Assembly (NCBI RefSeq): GCF_002964785.1
Contig: NZ_PQCC01000022.1
Location: 96,619 to 160,618 of the forward strand
From: Pseudoalteromonas sp. T1lg48
GTDB taxonomy: Bacteria > Pseudomonadota > Gammaproteobacteria > Enterobacterales > Alteromonadaceae
Direction: 5' to 3'
DNA length: 64,000 nt
The notes below the pieces were generated by a model. That model searched no databases and was not told the DNA's origin. It saw only the letters and a list, made by a program, of their open reading frames with translations. The translations under genes were made by a program, and so were the position numbers. This document shows, in pieces, positions 8,057-18,970 of this stretch (its first letter is position 1; every line of letters begins with the position of its first letter).

Positions 8057-9145
8057 ATGAGACCAAGAATTGCAATTATCGGCGGTGGTATTGCCGGTTT
8101 GGCTTTCGCTATTTACTACAAAAAACTGGGTGGACGCGTCGACATTTACGAACGTAGCCCGCTTTCAGGACGCGAAGGTTTAGGCTTTATCATGCTCGAA
8201 AATGGCGTTAAGGCCATGGCCCAACTTGGTTTAGACAAGCAAGCAGCCGAGGTAGGTTACCCGGTTGAACTATGTCATATCGTCGACGACAACAATAACT
8301 TGCTGATCGAAGAAACCTTAGAGGGAAGCTACGGGGTAACCCGCAAGGCATTTTTGGACGTGCTGCTAAACGAAATTCCCTCTGAATGGCTGCATTTCGA
8401 TCATCAGTTCTCTCATTTTGAATGGCACCAGGACGGCTGCGCTAAGCTAGCCTGTTTTACCAATGGTGAAAAAGTCGAGGCCGATTACTTCCTTGGCTGT
8501 GATGGCGGCCGCTCAGCGGTGCGCGCACAAATCTTCCCCGAAGCGAAGCGCTCCGATATCAAGGTTAAAGAGCTGGTTTCCATCGTTAAAAGCCCGGAGC
8601 TGGTGCAGCAACTTGAAAATAAGTTTGTTAAGTACAAACACCTAGACGGCGGCTTGGCGGTTGGTATGGTGCCTGCAGACGAGCAAAGCGTGGTCTGGTT
8701 TGTACAGTATGACTGCGAACGCTTCGATATTCTTGACGACAGCGAAACAGGTAAACAGCACTTTGCCGAACGCCTGGTTAGCCAATGGCCCGACCCGATT
8801 AATGCCCTGATCAAGTTAACCGACTTCTCACAGTCGCATATTTGGAATACCTGTTATCTTATTCCGCTGGAGCGCTTCCACAAGCACAACGTGGTGCTGC
8901 TAGGTGATGCGGCCCATGCCCTGCTGCCCTTTACCAGTCAGGGCGTAAACTCTGCTATTGAAGATGCCATAGAACTGGCGAAGATTTTTGAATCAAGCGT
9001 CGAGGGCTTCGATGTGACCGCACTGGAGCATTTCTCCGTGATGCGTAAAAGCGTTGTTGCCAACTATCTGACTCAGGGGTTAGCCTTGCAGCAGGAGTTT
9101 TTAGCCCCTCATCATCACGAACAGAAAATCCCATTCGCTTTTTAA
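8057..9145 (+). CDS. FAD-dependent aromatic-type monooxygenase
   Basis: The protein (362 residues from the ATG at 8057) is a class A flavoprotein monooxygenase of the PheA/TfdB/UbiH superfamily. The Rossmann motif GGGIAGLAFA opens the protein, a DG-type motif is present (FLGCDGGRSAVR), and the GD motif reads VLLGDAAHALLPFTSQGVN. These bind FAD and NAD(P)H. Such enzymes usually hydroxylate aromatic or similar substrates. I place the start at 8057 because a GGAGGGG ribosome site lies at 8048-8054; the in-frame GTG upstream would begin before it. It is the first gene of a compact operon and is divergent from a LysR regulator. Substrate unknown. Confidence 0.88.
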   Translation: MRPRIAIIGGGIAGLAFAIYYKKLGGRVDIYERSPLSGREGLGFIMLENGVKAMAQLGLDKQAAEVGYPVELCHIVDDNNNLLIEETLEGSYGVTRKAFLDVLLNEIPSEWLHFDHQFSHFEWHQDGCAKLACFTNGEKVEADYFLGCDGGRSAVRAQIFPEAKRSDIKVKELVSIVKSPELVQQLENKFVKYKHLDGGLAVGMVPADEQSVVWFVQYDCERFDILDDSETGKQHFAERLVSQWPDPINALIKLTDFSQSHIWNTCYLIPLERFHKHNVVLLGDAAHALLPFTSQGVNSAIEDAIELAKIFESSVEGFDVTALEHFSVMRKSVVANYLTQGLALQQEFLAPHHHEQKIPFAF

Positions 9146-9160
9146 ATTGGAGTTAAATTG

Positions 9161-10351
9161 ATGACTACCTCATTATTTGCACACGATCAGGTGCCCTTGG
9201 AGACCTTGCGAACTCGGGCTTACAACTTTCGCTGGGCGGAAACCGATGCCGATATCATTCCCCTGACCGCTGCCGATCCGGACTTCGCGGTGGCCAAAGA
9301 AATTCGCCAAGCAATCGCCGATTATGCCCAAAGCGGAGTGTTTTCCTATGGCCCACACCAGGGCTTGTCTGAATTTAAAAACGAATTGGCCAGTGCCTTA
9401 GCACTGCGCAAAGACTATCGCCTTGACCCGGAATTGATCTTACCCATCGACAGCGCCGCCAGCGGCATGTACGCGACCGCACGTTTTTGCCTTGAACCCG
9501 GTGATGAAGCCATTATTTTCGACCCGGTTGATTTTCTCTTTGAACAGTCGGTGTTAGCGGCCGGCGGCAAGGTGATCCGTTGCCCTTATGATAAAGACAC
9601 GGGTCGTTTTAAACTTGAGCTATTGCCAGAACTGCTTAGCGATAAAACCCGCCTCATTGGCGTGTGTAACCCGCATAACCCGCTGGGTAAAATTATTCCC
9701 TTGGAAGATTTAAAGACCATCGCCGAGTTTGCCAACCAGCACCAGCTGTGGATCATGAACGACGAAATTTGGTCTGATATCATTTATCCGGAAAAACAAT
9801 TTACCAGTTTCCATCATCTGGCCCCCGAGCTGTGTGAGCGCGTGATCACAGTCTATGGTTTTTCCAAAGCCTTTGGTTTAGCCGGTCTGCGTGTCGGTGC
9901 AGTGATCTCTCCTAATGCCGACGTGCATCAAAAGATTGTCGACGCCGCCTATGTGATGACCACCGCGGGCGGGGTTTCAACCATTTCTCAAGTTGCCGCT
10001 ACCACGGCACTGAAAAGCTGCTGGTATTGGGTGGATGCCTTTATCGAGCACCTTACGGCTCTTCGCGACCACGCGGTAAAAAGATTAAATGCCATCGAAG
10101 GCGTTAGTTGTCAGGCACCAGAGGCCACCTATTTGTTGTTTGCCGATATTTCCGCAACCGGCATGGAAGCGGAGGAGCTGGTTGAGCATTTGCGCAACTT
10201 TAAGGTCGCTGTGGTCCCCGGCAATGAGCGCTTTTTTGGCCCCGGCGCCAAGGGCCATATCCGCATCTGCTTTGCGACCAGCCTGGAGATTTTAGACCAG
10301 GGTCTGGATCGCATTGAGGCAGGAATTAACGCATTAAGGCAGGAAAAATAA
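9161..10351 (+). CDS. PLP-dependent aminotransferase / MalY-PatB-like C-S lyase family
   Basis: This fold-type I PLP enzyme (396 residues from the ATG) has the NPHNPLGK loop, the NDEIWSDIIYP strand with the cofactor-contacting Asp, and the Schiff-base lysine in VYGFSKAFGLAGLR (Lys236). The IPLTAADPDF start and DEIWSD pattern resemble the MalY/PatB cystathionine beta-lyase-like branch of class I/II aminotransferases, so either transamination or C-S bond cleavage is possible. A GGAG ribosome site (9149-9152) fits the ATG at 9161 or the TTG just before it. The gene follows the monooxygenase by 15 bp, so they are co-transcribed. Confidence 0.87.
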   Translation: MTTSLFAHDQVPLETLRTRAYNFRWAETDADIIPLTAADPDFAVAKEIRQAIADYAQSGVFSYGPHQGLSEFKNELASALALRKDYRLDPELILPIDSAASGMYATARFCLEPGDEAIIFDPVDFLFEQSVLAAGGKVIRCPYDKDTGRFKLELLPELLSDKTRLIGVCNPHNPLGKIIPLEDLKTIAEFANQHQLWIMNDEIWSDIIYPEKQFTSFHHLAPELCERVITVYGFSKAFGLAGLRVGAVISPNADVHQKIVDAAYVMTTAGGVSTISQVAATTALKSCWYWVDAFIEHLTALRDHAVKRLNAIEGVSCQAPEATYLLFADISATGMEAEELVEHLRNFKVAVVPGNERFFGPGAKGHIRICFATSLEILDQGLDRIEAGINALRQEK

Positions 10352-11229
10352 TGGAATGTGATGCAGATATCGGCTGTGTAATGCCGAACTATGAGACCGA
10401 CAAGGACCTAGATGCCAAGGCTACTCAGACGGAGCAGACGCACCTTGTCTTTGTCACCGATCCTATTTGTTCTCATTGCTGGGCCTTAGAGCCGGTTTGG
10501 CGCCGACTGAAATTAAACTATCAGGTTAACGAGCGCTATATTCATGGTGGCCTGTTGCCGGGCTGGGAGAACTTTGGCGATCCAGGCAATGGCATCGCCA
10601 AACCCACGGATGTAATCGGCCACTGGCAGCAGGTGGCTCAGCACTACCAGCAGCCCATTGACCCTTCAATGTGGGCCAAGGATCCGATCAGTAACTCGTA
10701 TATTCTTTGTCGAGCGGCCATTGCCGTACGCTTACTGGCTCCCAATCTGGAATCGGCCTTTGTGCGCCTGATGCGTGAGCGCATCTTCCTCTATGCCGAA
10801 AATATGGCAAAAGATGAAGCACTTGCTGAGCTGGTGACATCCATGGGTCTGGACGGACAAGCATTTGCTACCTTGCTCCATAGTGAGCAGGTACTGACGA
10901 TCTTTAACACAGAGCAACAGGAAATGATGCAGCTGGGCGCCCGCGGCTTCCCTTCACTGATTTTCAACGGTGACAACGCCTTTAGACTGGCCGGCTCACA
11001 GCCGTATCAAAACCTCGAGCGCGCCTTGGTGTTGATGGGTGAAGCGCAACCGAAACGTCGCCATTTAACCGTACAGCAAAAATTAACATCCTACCCAAGC
11101 TGGACGTTACGTGAAGCCTGTGAGGTATTGCAGGTAAGCGCCGAGGAAGCGCGCATCGAACTGCACCAGTTCGGCTTTATCGAAAGTCAGATTGCCGGCG
11201 GCAGCTTCTGGCACAAACCGGCGCTCTAA
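10351..11229 (+). CDS. DsbA-family thioredoxin-fold protein with extra C-terminal domain
   Basis: The 292-residue protein carries a CSHC redox motif (Cys40-Cys43) after the first strand and a likely cis-proline loop (GARGFPSLIF, near residue 200), which define the DsbA/FrnE-like thioredoxin fold. No signal peptide precedes it, so it acts in the cytoplasm, unlike true DsbA. After about residue 235 there is a helical segment (tsyPSWTLREACEVLQVSAEEARIEL) that could be a small winged-helix-like or substrate-binding addition. Its start codon overlaps the stop of the PLP enzyme gene (TAATG), indicating translational coupling and a joint function. The exact reaction is unknown. Confidence 0.82.
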   Translation: MECDADIGCVMPNYETDKDLDAKATQTEQTHLVFVTDPICSHCWALEPVWRRLKLNYQVNERYIHGGLLPGWENFGDPGNGIAKPTDVIGHWQQVAQHYQQPIDPSMWAKDPISNSYILCRAAIAVRLLAPNLESAFVRLMRERIFLYAENMAKDEALAELVTSMGLDGQAFATLLHSEQVLTIFNTEQQEMMQLGARGFPSLIFNGDNAFRLAGSQPYQNLERALVLMGEAQPKRRHLTVQQKLTSYPSWTLREACEVLQVSAEEARIELHQFGFIESQIAGGSFWHKPAL

Positions 11230-11248
11230 GCGCCCCAGATTACGTGCA

Positions 11249-11285
11249 GGCATTAGGTGAATACTCTCCCTATTCACTTATTGCC
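11249..11285. terminator. Long hairpin between convergent genes
   Basis: GGCATTAGGTGAATA and TATTCACTTATTGCC pair at 13 of 15 positions around a 7-base loop. It lies between the DsbA-family gene and the convergent membrane-protein gene and touches the TAG stop of the latter. There is no T-run, so it may be a bidirectional transcription barrier or an RNA 3'-end stabiliser rather than a standard terminator. Confidence 0.45.
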
Positions 11286-11746
11286 TATGCACTTTCCTCT
11301 GCCAGCCACTCCACTTTGGTATCGGCAAGTACCGAGCGCATATAGGTATGCAGGCTTTCCTTGGAGCCAACCACACTGAGTCGAACCACCCTATCCTCCG
11401 CTATAAACTCCAGACCGTGCTCATAAATCCGTACCGATGAAATAGTCTCTATGGGCAGCGTGTACCAGGGGCCATGGAAGTCAAAAACGCCTGCCAGTGA
11501 GCAAAGCTTTAACTGCCTTTGTTCACGCCGAACAAAGCGGCTCACCGGATTGCGAGCGATAAACCAGGGAGTCAGGCGGTAGAGGCAGGAGGTCAAGGCC
11601 ACGACATAGGACAGCATCAACGTCATGCGCAAAAGCGGCCAAGATGCCGTTAACCAGAGCATGATAACCACCGGCAGCACAGCGCCCAAGGTAAACTTGG
11701 CCAGGGTCGTATCTATGGGTCGCGGCGAGATATGGGTGCCAAACAC
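11285..11746 (-). CDS. Small membrane protein, DUF2982-like
   Basis: The 153-residue protein has two membrane helices near the N-terminus (about residues 17-55) followed by a soluble basic and beta-rich tail with WYTLPIETISSVRIYEHGLEF, reminiscent of PH-like YcxB/YdbT-type folds. I believe it belongs to the Alteromonadales family DUF2982, but this is from memory of the family pattern. It is the last of three small membrane-protein genes behind ligA, one base from its neighbour. It ends in TAG. Confidence 0.6.
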   Translation of the reverse strand: MFGTHISPRPIDTTLAKFTLGAVLPVVIMLWLTASWPLLRMTLMLSYVVALTSCLYRLTPWFIARNPVSRFVRREQRQLKLCSLAGVFDFHGPWYTLPIETISSVRIYEHGLEFIAEDRVVRLSVVGSKESLHTYMRSVLADTKVEWLAEESA

Positions 11747-11747
11747 C

Positions 11748-12251
11748 CTATTCTTCCTTATTTTTCTGGTCTTGTTTCTTACTCTCTAGCTCATCCGGCC
11801 AATCGGCAAAAAACACCCGTAAATAGCGGCTACGCATTAAATACAGGATGATCCAGGCGACCGCCACCGCCTGAACGGCAATATAAAAGGAAAATCGATA
11901 GTACTGCTGTGAAGCCTGTAAAATAAGCCAGGCTAAATCGAGCACGGCGCATAGCACCAGGGGCCAGCGCATATGCCGCCACAGGGACTTTAATTTGGGG
12001 TTGCTACCGGGGCGGCGCAGGGAATAAACCGTGGCCGGCACTATGGCGATAGCCGCTATGGCCAAGGCTACAAAAAAGTCCTGCTTTTGCCGATATACCA
12101 GGGCCACTAAATCGAGCTCGGGGCGTCGAGATATGGCCGCAAAGGCCCAAATAAGATAGGGGCGCAGCAATATCATCAGGGCGAGAGTAAAGCCTATCGG
12201 GGTGCGATAAGCGCCATGCTTATCCCAATATTCCGGACCATAATGTTTCAC
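11748..12251 (-). CDS. DUF2919-like inner membrane protein
   Basis: The 167-residue protein has four likely membrane helices (roughly residues 16-38, 53-73, 90-110 and 118-140) and ends in a charged, Lys/Glu-rich tail. The opening WDKHGAYRTPIGF and the RHMRWPLVLCAVLDL segment fit the DUF2919 family of gammaproteobacterial membrane proteins of unknown role. Its start overlaps the stop of the upstream gene by 4 bp (ATGA type), so the three genes behind ligA form a translationally coupled group. Confidence 0.65.
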   Translation of the reverse strand: MKHYGPEYWDKHGAYRTPIGFTLALMILLRPYLIWAFAAISRRPELDLVALVYRQKQDFFVALAIAAIAIVPATVYSLRRPGSNPKLKSLWRHMRWPLVLCAVLDLAWLILQASQQYYRFSFYIAVQAVAVAWIILYLMRSRYLRVFFADWPDELESKKQDQKNKEE

Positions 12252-12592
12252 AGCTGGGATTTCCTGTCCGCCAGTACCCCTACCAGGATAAAGGCGGCAA
12301 ATACCATCAGCGGCAAATAGGTGCTGCCGAAAAACATCAGAGCCTTAGCCATAAAGGGGCTCACCCACAGGGTTAATACCCCTAAACCAAAGGCACTGAC
12401 GAGCACAAATACTAAGGTGCGCAGCAAAAAGTGCTTACCGGCCACCAGCTTCTTAACGGTTTTGATCACATCGCCAGCATACAGTCCGATAATACAGACC
12501 ACGAACACCAGGGCGATGTCACCGAGATGGGGTGACAACCACTGACCAAAACGAAATAAGCCCGACTCCAGCCAGGCGATAAAATCATTCAT
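12248..12592 (-). CDS. DUF3392-like inner membrane protein
   Basis: The 114-residue protein is mostly hydrophobic, with three or four membrane helices. The pattern of a short amphipathic start, a first helix with IALVFVVCIIGLYAGD, a basic loop KKLVAGKHFLLRT, and further helices resembles the DUF3392 family. Function unknown. It begins 3 bp after the ligA stop, so it is probably transcribed with ligA. Confidence 0.65.
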   Translation of the reverse strand: MNDFIAWLESGLFRFGQWLSPHLGDIALVFVVCIIGLYAGDVIKTVKKLVAGKHFLLRTLVFVLVSAFGLGVLTLWVSPFMAKALMFFGSTYLPLMVFAAFILVGVLADRKSQL

Positions 12593-12595
12593 GGC

Positions 12596-14653
<2,058 letters not shown>

Positions 14654-14709
14654 TTAAATGTGTTTCCCTGCGTGCTTCACCTTAGAAATATAAGGCTAAC
14701 ACCGCAGGA

Positions 14710-15489
14710 TTAAGCGTACTCGCGGACTTTTTCCACGTACTCGCGAATGCCGTTTACGCTCAGCGGCTGACGGTTTTGATCCAACAGCTCGGCACCAAAC
14801 TCTTCGGCCAGCTTTTTCGCAGCACTGTGCAGCATATTAAAGGTGGTCATGGCCTCGCCTTCGTTCGGCAAGGTCATAAACAGGCTGATACCTGCGGTGC
14901 TAAATTGCTCCATATTATCGATATCAAAGGTGCCCGGGTTGTACATGTTCACCATGCGAAACAGTACTGGGCCTTGGCCACTGCTGTGTTCGTGGCGATG
15001 GAAAAAACCGTCGTCGGAATATTTGAAGCCCAGAGTTAATACCAAAGGCAATAATTTGGCGCCCTGCATTTGCAGACCCTCGGGCATATGCACATGGATA
15101 ATCACAAAATCTTCCGGCTGCACTGCACTGGGCTGGGTCTCATGTTTATGTTCCTGGCCAGCATCCGCTTGCTCATCTTCTTCGATGGCAAAATTACCCA
15201 CACTCGGCTCTTCATCGTCCAAGGCATTAAAGCTTGGCTCTTCACGCACATCAGAGTTCACCGACGGGTCCACAGACTGGTTCGCCAAAGGGCTCGCTGT
15301 ACTACTCGCAGTATTCGATGCGTCCTGAGGCGCCTTTGGTTGCTCTGGGGCTGGGGCCTTGGTTTTGGTCGCTGCGGTGTTATCGACCGCTTGCGAACGC
15401 TTGCGCACCGACCAGAGGCCGTGAATTAGCAAACCACCAATTACTACCGCACTGATTAGAATTAATACCCATCTGAGATCTTCGGCCAT
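14710..15489 (-). CDS. zipA: Cell division protein ZipA
   Basis: The 259-residue protein has the ZipA layout: a single N-terminal membrane helix (residues 6-28) with the N-terminus outside, a basic patch (RKRSQ), a Pro/Gln/Glu-rich flexible linker (about 35-105) and the C-terminal FtsZ-binding domain (FVIIHVHMPEGLQMQGAKLLPLVL in two parts). ZipA anchors FtsZ to the membrane at the division site. It is shorter than the E. coli protein (328) mainly in the linker. It sits between smc and ligA on the same strand, a common gammaproteobacterial order. Confidence 0.95.
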   Translation of the reverse strand: MAEDLRWVLILISAVVIGGLLIHGLWSVRKRSQAVDNTAATKTKAPAPEQPKAPQDASNTASSTASPLANQSVDPSVNSDVREEPSFNALDDEEPSVGNFAIEEDEQADAGQEHKHETQPSAVQPEDFVIIHVHMPEGLQMQGAKLLPLVLTLGFKYSDDGFFHRHEHSSGQGPVLFRMVNMYNPGTFDIDNMEQFSTAGISLFMTLPNEGEAMTTFNMLHSAAKKLAEEFGAELLDQNRQPLSVNGIREYVEKVREYA

Positions 15490-15518
15490 CCCCTCACCTT
15501 TATTCTTAGTTTGTTCAA

Positions 15519-18500
15519 TTAACTGGCTTGAGCCATTTCCATTGCTTGCTCAATATCCACCGCTACCATACGTGACACTCCAGGTTCCGCCATAGTCACA
15601 CCGGTCAGGCGCCCCGCCATTTCCATGGCAATTTTATTATGGCTGATGTATATAAATTGCACGGTTTGCGACATTTCTTCAACCAGACGGCAAAAACGGC
15701 CGACATTGGCATCATCTAACGGCGCATCAACCTCGTCAAGCATACAAAATGGTGCTGGATTGAGCCTGAATATAGAAAACACCAATGATAATGCGGTCAG
15801 CGCTTTTTCTCCACCACTTAACAAATGGATTGTGGAATTTTTCTTGCCTGGCGGCCGAGCCATTATCGCCACCCCGCTTTCAAGTAAGTCATCGCTGGTC
15901 AATTCCAAATAGGCTGAGCCGCCACCAAAGACCTTGGGAAACAACTCCTGGAGATCATCATTGATCTGCTCGAAGGTGGCCTTAAACTGGGCCTTGGTCT
16001 GGCGGTCTATTTTGGCGATGGCCGCTTCCAGCGTCTGCATCGCCTTGGTGAGATCGTCTAGCTGCTCATCCAGATACTGTTTGCGCTCCTTGGCACTGGC
16101 AAACTCGTCGATGGCGGCCAGGTTCACCGCCCCCAAATCGCTTAACTGCTTGTCCAAGTTGGTGAGCTGCGCCTGCCAACGTCCGGCCTGGGCATCTTGC
16201 GGCAGGGTTTCGAGCACGGCTTTCAAGCTGGTATTGAGCTCTTCCAGCGGTGCCAAGGCCTGTTGCGCCTTTAAGGTCAGGGTTTGCTCTGACAACAAGG
16301 CCTGCTGGATTTGCTCTTGCAGTTGCTCTCTTTGTTGTTCGCCTTGAGCCAATTTATCCTTATTTTGCTGCAACTCGCTTTGGGCCTGTTCGAGCTGCTG
16401 CTGCAAGGCCAGTTGTTCGTTGCCGAGCAGCTCTTTTTGCTCCAGCAACTGGGCGATTTGTTCTTCCTGCACGGCGATGGGCTCGGCGACCTCCTGCTGT
16501 TCGGCTTCGGCCGCGGCTAATTGCCCGCACACCAATTCCAGCTCACGTTCAATGTTGTCTTGCTTGCTCTGACTTAAGGTCAGCTCACTGTGCAGGCGCT
16601 CGGTGTTAATGTGCGCTTCGTTAATCTGCCCCTGAATATCTTGCACACGCAATTGGGCCTGTTTCAAGGCCTGCTGGGCTTGCTCAAACTGGTGGTGTTC
16701 TTGATCTGAATTATGCTCCGCCTGTGCCAGGGCTTCCTCGGCTTGCTCAATGCGCGCCTGCTGTTGCTCCAGCACCAATTCTGCCGCCTCAACTTGCTCG
16801 GCCAGGGTGTGTGCTCGGGTCTGCAAACGCACTAGCTCCTGTTGCCATTGCTGAGCCTGCTCTTTGAGCAACTCCTGGCGGGTTTGCATGCTGGCATAGG
16901 ATTTAGAATACTCATGGACTTCCAGCTTGGCCTGCTCAAGGGATGCTTTTAACGTTTGCCGCTCGTCGTTAAGCTGTTTCAGCTCTTTTTCTATTGTCGG
17001 CAATTTATCCTGGTGCTGCTTTAGGGCGGCGCCCAATTCATCGAGTTGCTGGCGCTGCGCGAGCACCCCGAGCTGCTCACGATTGGCCTGCAAACACCAG
17101 TGACGACCATGCAATTGGGCATTTTCATTGATCACCGCCAACCAGTTGGGATCATCCAGCACCCGAGTATCGCCTTTGGCATCAAAGGCGATACGATGTA
17201 ACAAGTCTGGGTAAGCACCGGCTTTGATAAATTGAGCGACCGATTGCTTTGGCGCTTTATCAACTGGCGGCGCTAACCAGCTACCGCCGTTATCGTCGCC
17301 AACCGGCAAATGACGTAGCTGCATTAACGAGGCCTCAATGACCTGCTCATAGCCCTTTTGCACCTCAAGTTGAAACAGCACACTGTTGCCCTGCTCTGCC
17401 TGTTCATCCTGTAACACAGAGTGAATGGCGTCGCGTTTAGCACCCAGCTCTTGAATCTGACGCAGTAAGGTTTGATGTTCTTCACTGGCGCGATTCAGTT
17501 CTTCCCCGTTAGCCCGCAAGGCTTGCTCGCACTGTAACTGCGCACTTTGCGCCTTGGCCAGGCGCTCGGTTAAGGCCTTGCTTTGTTGCTCGCTGTCCTC
17601 AAGTTGCTGCATCAAGGAGGCTTGCTGATGACGGGCAAGGACGGCGCTATTTTCGTCGATTTGCTGCTGGAAAGCGTGCAGCCTGGCAGCAGCACCTTGA
17701 TGCTCATGACGGCATTGTTGGAGCTGGCGCTGATATTGATATAAAGACTCGCGCTGCTGATGCTGTTGATGCTGCAACTGAGCGAACTGCTCATCGGCCT
17801 CATCGCGCACCGCCTGACACTCCAACAGGGCTTCTTGCAACTCTTCACTGAGCTGTTGCTGCTCTTCATATCGGGCTTGATGCTGGGCGACGAACTCGTT
17901 TTGTTGGCGCTGCGCCTCGAGCAGCTGCGTCTGCTGTTGCTGGTTTTGCGCTATGCTGGCCTGCAATTGATGGGCCCGCTGCTTGGCATGAATTTGTTGC
18001 TGTTCCAAACGCGCCAGCTGGTTGTCGGTTTGAAATATTTGTTGCTGGTTATGATTAAGCGCCGCATTGGTATCGTCCAGTTGCTGCTGATAGGCACTGA
18101 GTACATCCTGCTCACCGCGGTGGGCATCTTTAAAAAATGCCAGCTGTTCTTTCAACTCGGCAAGCTGCTCGGATTGTTGCAGCTGCTGTTGATGCAGCTT
18201 TTGCCATTTAAGCACCGCCAGCTCGCCCTTATAGCGGCGCTGCTGCGCTTTCAGCTCGCGATAACTGCTGGCTTGCTGCGCCTGATGTTCAAGCTTATCG
18301 AGCTGGGTTTGCAACTCGGCACGTACATCAAGCAGACGCTCGAGGTTTTCCTTGGTGCTGCGAATACGGGTTTGCGTCTCCCGGCGCCGCTCCTTGTATT
18401 TTGATACGCCGGCGGCTTCTTCGATAAAGACCCTTAATTCCAGTGGCTTACTTTCGATCAGCCGGGAGATCATGCCCTGCTCAATAATGGCATAGCTACG

Positions 18501-18914
18501 CGGCCCAAGGCCGGTGCCCAGGAAGATGTCGGTAATATCGCGCTTGCGACATTTACTGCCGTTGAGGTAATACAGAGACTGGCCATCGCGGGTCACCACA
18601 CGCTTAATGGCAACCTGATTGCGCGCCGCCATGGTGCCGGGCAAGCGCCCCTGAGTATTGTCAAATACCAGCTCAACCGAGGCTTGGGAAACCGGCTTAC
18701 GGGTCGCAGCACCGTTAAAAATAACGTCCGTCATGGCATCACCACGGAGATTTTTTGCCGAGCTTTCACCAAGCACCCAGCGCACCGCATCGATCACATT
18801 GGATTTGCCACAGCCGTTTGGCCCCACCACACAGGTCATGGGGTCGGGAAAAGGAATTTTGGTGGCATCAACGAAGGACTTAAAACCCGCCAGTTTTATG
18901 CTGCTTAAGCGCAT
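15519..18914 (-). CDS. smc: Chromosome partition protein SMC
   Basis: The 1131-residue condensin subunit has the Walker A motif GPNGCGKSN (from residue 31), two long Gln/Glu-rich coiled coils, a hinge around residues 510-640, the ABC signature LLSGGEKALTA and Walker B FCMLDEVDAPLDDANV near the C-terminus. The two heads dimerise over ATP and the complex compacts and segregates chromosomes. The coiled coil is unusually rich in glutamine, which also creates long spurious frames on the opposite strand. The gene precedes zipA by 29 bp. Confidence 0.98.
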   Translation of the reverse strand: MRLSSIKLAGFKSFVDATKIPFPDPMTCVVGPNGCGKSNVIDAVRWVLGESSAKNLRGDAMTDVIFNGAATRKPVSQASVELVFDNTQGRLPGTMAARNQVAIKRVVTRDGQSLYYLNGSKCRKRDITDIFLGTGLGPRSYAIIEQGMISRLIESKPLELRVFIEEAAGVSKYKERRRETQTRIRSTKENLERLLDVRAELQTQLDKLEHQAQQASSYRELKAQQRRYKGELAVLKWQKLHQQQLQQSEQLAELKEQLAFFKDAHRGEQDVLSAYQQQLDDTNAALNHNQQQIFQTDNQLARLEQQQIHAKQRAHQLQASIAQNQQQQTQLLEAQRQQNEFVAQHQARYEEQQQLSEELQEALLECQAVRDEADEQFAQLQHQQHQQRESLYQYQRQLQQCRHEHQGAAARLHAFQQQIDENSAVLARHQQASLMQQLEDSEQQSKALTERLAKAQSAQLQCEQALRANGEELNRASEEHQTLLRQIQELGAKRDAIHSVLQDEQAEQGNSVLFQLEVQKGYEQVIEASLMQLRHLPVGDDNGGSWLAPPVDKAPKQSVAQFIKAGAYPDLLHRIAFDAKGDTRVLDDPNWLAVINENAQLHGRHWCLQANREQLGVLAQRQQLDELGAALKQHQDKLPTIEKELKQLNDERQTLKASLEQAKLEVHEYSKSYASMQTRQELLKEQAQQWQQELVRLQTRAHTLAEQVEAAELVLEQQQARIEQAEEALAQAEHNSDQEHHQFEQAQQALKQAQLRVQDIQGQINEAHINTERLHSELTLSQSKQDNIERELELVCGQLAAAEAEQQEVAEPIAVQEEQIAQLLEQKELLGNEQLALQQQLEQAQSELQQNKDKLAQGEQQREQLQEQIQQALLSEQTLTLKAQQALAPLEELNTSLKAVLETLPQDAQAGRWQAQLTNLDKQLSDLGAVNLAAIDEFASAKERKQYLDEQLDDLTKAMQTLEAAIAKIDRQTKAQFKATFEQINDDLQELFPKVFGGGSAYLELTSDDLLESGVAIMARPPGKKNSTIHLLSGGEKALTALSLVFSIFRLNPAPFCMLDEVDAPLDDANVGRFCRLVEEMSQTVQFIYISHNKIAMEMAGRLTGVTMAEPGVSRMVAVDIEQAMEMAQAS

Positions 18915-18970
18915 TACGCCTCATTATTCTAGTTATTATTAGTTGCAACATGTGCCTCAGCGCTACCCAC

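Noticed and set aside
16250..18404. Long leucine- and arginine-rich frames on the plus strand opposite smc
   Set aside because: They arise from the Gln/Glu-rich coiled coil of SMC read on the other strand; biased composition and no ribosome sites.
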